Below are positions 58,000-64,000 of a stretch of DNA of 64,000 nt, one piece after another (position 1 is the stretch's first letter; every line of letters begins with the position of its first letter). Origin of the DNA: Anaeramoeba flamelloides (taxonomy: Eukaryota > Metamonada > Anaeramoebidae). A program made the position numbers and the translations under genes. The notes below the pieces were generated by a model that had not been told where the DNA came from, made no database searches, and saw nothing but the letters and a program-made list of their open reading frames with translations. The stretch lies in the NCBI GenBank assembly GCA_027625915.1, contig JANTQA010000029.1, positions 806,001 through 870,000 on the forward strand. The letters run 5' to 3'.

Positions 58000-59420
58000 T
58001 ATTTGTGTTTTTTTTTATAATTGATTAATTGGGTAATTTTCTAGTTCAAATTCTAATTCTTTTAAATTTCTAGATTTCCAATTAATGTTTTCTGTTTCTT
58101 TTCCTCCAAAAAGAAGAAGATTTATTTGTATATTAGATCCTAGAATTTTTAGTTTTTGAATTAATTATAATTTTCTTTTGTAAATTGTGATTCTTGTTAA
58201 ATCAATTTTTGCTTCATTTTTATCTATAAGTCTTTTGGAATGTGGATTGATTAATAATGATTCTGTAATTTTCTTATTAAAATAAATATCAATTTTTTGA
58301 AATTTGATTCTGTGGAGTCAAATATTTTCAATCCATTTATAGTTGACTATATAAAACTGCTTAAAGAATTGAATTTTTAATTCACCAGAAAAATTCCTTT
58401 CTTTAAACATTTGGAAAACTTTTTCAAAATTGATATCAACCTTTTCAAAGTTGAGTTTAAAATGGTTTTTTTGTCTAACAAAATCTCGAGATATAAAATT
58501 TCTTTTGGTATTAGGGTTTTTCATTTTATCATCATTTGGATTCATACCAAAATAATTTATTATTTTATATATTTTTTAGAATTGATAGTTTATTTCAATC
58601 ATTGACCCTTCCATTATTAATATCAAATCATCAACAAATATCTGTATATGCATTGTTAATGAATTGATTTTTTCTAGTATAAAATGATAAATAAAACAAA
58701 ATAATAGAAGAAATAATTTATCTCCTTGGTAAACAGCAATTCATTTATTTGAGTAACAAGCTAGTAGAAACATTTTTATTATTTCATTTTTGTATAAATT
58801 TTTTTATTGGGTGATAAAATAAACTATGATGAATAGCGTCAAAATATTTTTGAATATCAATTGTTAATATATATATTATTATATATATTCTTTGTTTTTT
58901 TTATATTTATATAATAAATTCAAAACATCAATTTATATATCTAATTTTTTTCTTAAATCCAAATTCTTTTTTTTGGCACTAAATTACAGGAATAATGTAT
59001 TCCAGCGTATAATAATTTTAGTAAAAAATTATTTAAGGGTTTTATCTATTAAGGTTGGTCGGAAATTAAGTGAGATCCCCTCATCTACAGATTTATGAAT
59101 AAATAATTTGTTTCTTTTTTTAAAATCTAGATTTTTTGAGAAGTATCTTGAATCCAATTTAGAAATATTTTTTGAATTGTAATTATAAAGTTACTTAGAT
59201 TTAAATAAAATCCGTTACTTTGATTTGTAATGTATAATTTTGTCAAAATCTTGAACTGATTTATTTTTTTTTTTGGTATTTAATTAATTTGTTGATTTTT
59301 GCAATTGAGGATATTTCTTCAATTTCAACATCACATATTTTTTCTTTATCTAAAATATATTTTTTTACAAAATTATATTATATATATATTTGGTTTTTTA
59401 CTAATTGAATTAACATGATT
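58000..59420 (-). mobile_element. LINE (non-LTR retrotransposon) relic 2
   Basis: Minus-strand pieces of the same family as relic 1: FRPTLIDKTLK (about 59070), TIDIQKYFDAIHH (block A, about 58830-58860), VYQGDKLFLLLF (about 58700-58735) and IQIFVDDLILIM (catalytic box with FVDD, about 58615-58650). These are followed by an open 75-residue C-terminal stretch at 58318-58545 (KRNFISRDFVRQKNH) and DIYFNKK. Several stops and frame shifts interrupt it. No target-site duplication or poly-A end was located. Confidence 0.6.
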
Positions 59421-59519
59421 AAAATATAATTTTTCCATATTATCATTATTTAAAATCATTTTTTTTTTTGAAGTTTCCAATAATGAAATTTTTTAACTTT
59501 ATTTGTTTCTCCAAGTATC

Positions 59520-60125
59520 CTATGGTGAAAAAGAATTTTGTGAAAATAACAGTTTTGAGAGAAAATTCCAATTTATGTGAAAGTGGTATACCTTAAGATG
59601 ATGTTGAGAAATTTCTTTTATTTATTTTAGACTTGTGAGTCAGGTTTACAGGGGTTTCAAAATTCACCTAGAATGTCAAAAAGGAGAAAATTGACAATTT
59701 TTTGATTGTTAAGAACTTTTTATTTCCAAACAAAGTCGAAATTGGTAAATGACATATTAAAGTATTTGGTATGGTTTTCTATTGAAATCTCCATAATTCC
59801 CTTTTCCCAAAATTGCAAGATCATTTTTTCTCAACTGACTTTGAAAATTTCATTTTTTTATAAAACAAACTTTACAAAGTTTTGCAAACTTAATTTTACA
59901 AAGATCCTTGAATGCAATATTCAACAAAACCTCTTCCACACAAAACCCCCAACACAATTTTACTTGATATTATCAATTGGATTTTCAGAGAATCAATACA
60001 AACAAAAAAATTGTCAGGTAGCGAAAAAAATACAGGACCTGAAAATAACCCCTGATAAGATTTTTTATTGTGAATATCAGTAAAATTATAGTTGAAAGAA
60101 TGATTTCTTTTATTTACAATCAAAT
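59520..60125 (-). mobile_element. Possible second Tc1-like transposase relic, copy 2
   Basis: Minus-strand fragments VLGVLCGRGFVEYCIQGSL and LWRFQ-KTIPNTL resemble the WG...G and WRFQQDNxPxHT blocks of Tc1-type transposases. They are similar to 4577-5030. Interrupted, with no clear ends. Confidence 0.25.
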
Positions 60126-60518
60126 CCCTTTTTTATGAATCAAACTTTTAAAATTAGAACTCATTCACTTATTAGAATGATGATTAATTAAATAACCTTT
60201 GTTCAAAACAATATTCAATCAATCAAAAAACAAGAAAAAAATTATCATTGTCCAAACTATAGTAAACCTCTATAAAACTCAATAGTTTTTCAAAAAAAGT
60301 TGATCTACTTTAGTTATCAAACAATTACTTGAGCACTCTAGAGACCCTGCACTTTAGTGAAATTTAGGATATGTTTATTAATCTAACTCATCGAAAATTT
60401 GGTTATTTCTAAAAAGGATTTGATTAAAAATAAAAGAAATTACACATCAATTTTACTAATACTCTCAATTAAATCTCTTGTTAGGGATTGTTTTCATGTA
60501 AGGTATTTTTTTCAATAC

Positions 60519-61058
60519 TAAACCCCATTCCAAAGAAATATACAAACCCAAAATCAAAAATAGACAAAAAAAAAAACCTAATTTATTGTATTTTTCCAAA
60601 CCTAATATAAAATCACACTTAAGTTATCCCAGTATCAATGTTTAAATAAGTAATCATGTTTATCCGAATAAAAGAAAAAAATATAAAACTCGAAAAAAAA
60701 AATTAGTGTACACCAAAATAATGAAACTATCCTAACAAAAAATCTATTGCTTAATTTGTTGAAATTTCACCAACAATTGTTGATCGATCAAATGGTAACA
60801 TATCATCTACCAATTGTATTTTATTTTTCAATTTAACAAACTCAACACTGGCTTTCTATCAACCATTTGAAAAAAAAATTCCAGATCTAACGAAACAGAT
60901 TACCTAACCCCAAAAAACGAAATGAAAACAAAACAAAAACTACAAAAAATATGTTGTTTAGTAAAAATCAAAATTCTTTCCAAATTGAATTTAAAGTTCA
61001 GTATTTTTATTCTTTCAACTATTTTAAACTGTGTCCAAATTTTAGGAATATAGTTTAT
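60519..61058. mobile_element. Short TIR DNA transposon, family B copy 2 (inverted)
   Basis: Reverse-complement copy of 39665-40200. Ends are TAAACCCCATTCCAAAGAAA (left) and AATTTTAGGAATATAGTTTA (right). It shares the internal segment AACAATTGTTGATCGATCAA. Confidence 0.65.
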
Positions 61059-63137
61059 AAACAAAAAAAAATAAATAAAAACCAAATGTTGAGTATTTGG
61101 AATTGGGTATTCTCTTGAAAAATAACAACGAGCGTAAATATTATCATTAAAAGAGTTGTTGAGAAGATCAATTCAGGGAAAAAACAAAGAGAATCAACAC
61201 AAAAACTAAAAAATCAAAGAGAAAACCACAATTTCTTTGCAAGAATTGTTTTGTTTTTTGAAGACCATTTGAACAATTCAATCCAAACAATGATCAGACA
61301 CAAATAGGCTGAGGATCTTTTTAAATTTAGAATTGTTTGTTGAGAATATTTGAAAGGATTGTAATTTTTTCTTCAAGAAACTCGTTGTTATTTTTCAATC
61401 TCATTTTTACGTTTCTTAATAAGGTTGTTCGAGTTCGTATCTCAAATTTTTTTTTTTTTTACATTTTCTAGTCTAAAAAATTACGAAAAATGAATTTTTT
61501 GATCCAAATTAGACAATATTTCCAAGATCATAACTTGACAATTTAAATGAGATTATAACAAAAGGTCTTCAGGCAAATTGATAAATTTTAAACATAGTCA
61601 TTAAAGTCCACGATTTAATTATTTATCAAAATTTAGATTAATTTTAATTTTGATTTTTTTTTGGAAAAATCTTTTGCCAAAAACGAAAAGAATTTTCAAA
61701 AATTCAATTATTTAGATTTTATTTTAAAAACTGTACGATGAATTGCAAAATAAAAAGATGAAAATTTTCATTCACCAACTCTCAAGAAGTAAAACAAACC
61801 ATAAAAGTTTCCAATTATAAAATCGGAAATTTATAATTTAAGCTTTTTTAAGGAACTAGTCTCTATTATTTTTTTTTTGACCAATTTCTAAATAAGGATT
61901 CCTTTTCGAGAAATAAGTTTAATATTGAAAAAAAAATGTTTGCAAATCAAGATAATTGATAAAAATATTTTCTCAATATCTATTAAATTTGGGTCAAAAA
62001 AAAAATTTAATAGAGATTAATCCCTTGAGGATTATTCGAATTTTATGCTCAATGAGGGTTGAAATAAAATACTGTAAACAGAAAAAAAGCTTTAAAAGAC
62101 CATGAATTGAGGAAAAGTCAAAATATTGCAATTTTTGGGATTTTGCTTGAAAATCATTTATTGATCCAAAAACTTTTTGAATTTCCTGAACAAAACAAGG
62201 CAAAACTAAAAAAGTTATTTTTTGATATTAAGAAAATTCCACTCCACTTTCTTTTCAAGTATATTTATAGTCTCTCACTACACTCTAACACACTTGAAAA
62301 GAAAGTGGAGTGACATTTTCCTCATGAAATTTTTTTCTTCAAAATTTGTTAGAATAATTTGGATTTGATTAAGGAAAATTGTGTTTTGCCCAACTCAAAA
62401 TTTTCCAAAAAAAACCTAAATTTTTCAAGTTAGCAAAATTCCTTAGATCAAGTTTCTTTTAAGTCTTTAAATATGTTACTAGGTGGAAAAATAGTATTTT
62501 TCGAACCATAAAATTCGAATAATTCTTCAGAGAATTAAAATATTGAAATGTTACATGATTTATAAAAATCCATTTTTGGAAAGCAAAATGAAAATTTTGT
62601 TACATTTTTTTTGCAACATATTATCTATCAAGAACTATGTTGTTACAGAAGTGGAAATTCGTTATTATTTTTCCTCACAAATAAACAAAACTAGAAAAAA
62701 AATAACAAAAACTAATTGAAAAATTATATTTTCAACAACACTTTTTTATTTTCTCGATTACGAACTGTAATATTTTTTAAAGAAGCATTGCTTTAGGAAG
62801 TACTATTTCTTTCAAAATAAATTGAACAAAATTTTCATTCAGCTTTTCCTAAAATGGATTTTTAAATCATATAATTTTTCAAATTTTATAATAATCTTGA
62901 AAGAAGCTTAAATTATTAATTTCTATCTTAGAGAATTGGGGAACTTTGATTTTTTTATTAATTATTACTTGAGATGTGATTTTTTGGAAAGCTGAATGAA
63001 AATTTTACTCTTTTTATTTTGGAATTAACAGTATTTCTAAAAAAAAAGATTAAAATATCAGATATTTTTATCTTTTTTTTTATTCTAAGAAATCCAATTC
63101 AAGGGGGAATCAAAAATGTAAAATCATAAAACACTTT
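61059..63137. other. AT-rich intergenic DNA 3' of the NEDD8 E2 gene
   Basis: No gene recognised. A 20-bp-arm inverted repeat at 62237-62312 (CCACTCCACTTTCTTTTCAA and its complement) is the only notable structure. Confidence 0.4.
62237..62312. repeat. Perfect short inverted repeat
   Basis: Arms CACTCCACTTTCTTTTCAAG and CTTGAAAAGAAAGTGGAGTG separated by about 35 bp. It could be a small MITE or form a hairpin RNA. Confidence 0.6.
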
Positions 63138-64000
63138 TTACCAATTTCCGTTCATTGTACTTTTGACTTTTTGGGAAAATCCATTGGTGTCTTTTCTTAA
63201 GAGAACAGCAGCTTCACGATTAGCAGGATCTATTAAATGTTAAATCGTCGACAAAAAAAAATAAGAAAAAGTAAAAACTAAATTTTCTTCAAAAATATGA
63301 AAAAAAAGGAAGAAAAAATAACAATTACCATTTGGATTTGGTTCTAAAAAGAGAAATAGAAGACCATAGAAAACAATGCCGATAGTTAAAACGGGTTTCC
63401 AAGCTACAGATAAAACATTTAAAGACACTTTTCCCTGATTATTGCAAAATTATCAAAAAAAAAAAAAAAAAAAAGAAGTTAAAATTCAAAAAGAAAAAGA
63501 ATTAAAAAGAAAAAAAAGGATCGTACTTCTAGACTGATATTTGGGTGATAGATTTTTGTTTTACATTCTACTTTTGGAGGAGATAAAGGATAGTCAGTAG
63601 GAATGTGGATACTGAAATTGAAAGTACCACCTTCCCAGTATCCTTCAGTTGGTTTAATAATACAAACAAAATCACGTAAATCATCTATATGAGGGAAATC
63701 AAGTTTACACGAACCTGGAAGTTCAAGAAATTCCAAACCTATTGGACACCAGAACAAAAGGAGAAAAAAAAAAGTAAACAAAAAAATTTTTTTTGTTTTG
63801 GATTAATCGTTCAATTTGTTTCGAAAAGTTTTTTTTTTTGTTTGTTTTTGGAGATCTTTCAAAAAAAAAATCTGATCTTTCATTTTCAAAAAGATTGAAA
63901 GTATTTGTAGAAAAAATCAAGGAATTGACAAATTTACCTTTTCTGATATATTTCTCACAAGGTTGAATTTTTCGGGTTTGGATTTTTTTTTTGTTCTTTT
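63138..64000 (-). CDS. UBE2M: NEDD8-conjugating E2 (UBC12/UBE2M type) with Ser at the catalytic Cys position, 5' end outside the window
   Basis: Four visible exons: 64000-63938 (partial), 63738-63527, 63434-63329 and 63229-63138. Each intron is GTA...AG. Joined, they give 156 residues plus TAA in one frame. The exons cover, against human UBE2M (183 residues): the start helix with [55 protein letters not shown] (the conserved HPN), [38 protein letters not shown] and a C-terminal helix ending MNGNW. WKPVLTI and LFLEPNP..P.N.EAA mark the UBC12 branch rather than UBE2F. In the family the motif is GNVCLNIL with the thioester Cys; here the codon is TCT (Ser). A Ser E2 can at most form a stable ester and should not conjugate normally. 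About 27 N-terminal residues, which dock the NAE E1, lie off the edge. Confidence 0.88.

Overview
The window is very AT-rich eukaryotic DNA, probably from a free-living amoeboid protist such as Anaeramoeba or an amoebozoan. The evidence is long A/T homopolymers, asparagine-rich and charged low-complexity protein tracts, short GT-AG introns, TAA as the usual stop, and ancient eukaryotic gene families (TRAP-beta, NEDD8 E2, RasGAP, a huntingtin-like HEAT protein). The taxon call is weak and rests on style only. Nothing suggests a bacterium, an organelle or a CRISPR array.

Genes occupy under half of the window. From left to right they are: an ankyrin-stump/coiled-coil protein (6037-7968, minus); an ankyrin-repeat protein (14047-15078, minus); a very large RasGAP built from repeated PH, helical-hairpin and SH3 units (18755-25554, minus); a small protein with one PH-helical-SH3 unit (29891-31025, minus); a giant HEAT-repeat protein resembling huntingtin (40242-50018, minus), read in three overlapping-frame pieces broken at two A-runs; TRAP-beta/SSR2 with three exons (50583-51532, plus), divergent from it; an ANKRD39-like ankyrin protein (56144-56626, minus); and the 3' four exons of a UBC12/UBE2M-type NEDD8-conjugating enzyme (63138-64000, minus, running off the window). 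In the last gene the residue at the catalytic cysteine position is serine.

The intergenic space is dominated by decayed mobile DNA. It holds two copies of a Tc1/mariner-like element with a dead transposase (family A), two inverted copies of a shorter TIR element (B), two copies of a longer TIR element (C) that each have another TIR element at the right-hand TATA, small MITEs (D and G), two remnants of a LINE-type non-LTR retrotransposon, two copies of a poly-A-tailed SINE-like unit (F), a 430-bp foldback, and about ten loci of a hairpin-module repeat (E) in which palindromes are stacked between short terminal inverted repeats. Element coordinates are estimates made by eye.

The most notable observations are the Cys-to-Ser NEDD8 E2, the huntingtin-like gene with a poly-Asn tract and a coiled-coil tail in place of an N-terminal poly-Gln, the shared PH-hairpin-SH3 architecture of the RasGAP and its small neighbour, and hairpin family E. 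The genes do not form an operon-like unit. The two signalling scaffolds (RasGAP and the PH-SH3 protein) are about 4 kb apart in the same orientation, and TRAP-beta and the huntingtin-like gene share a 564-bp divergent upstream region.
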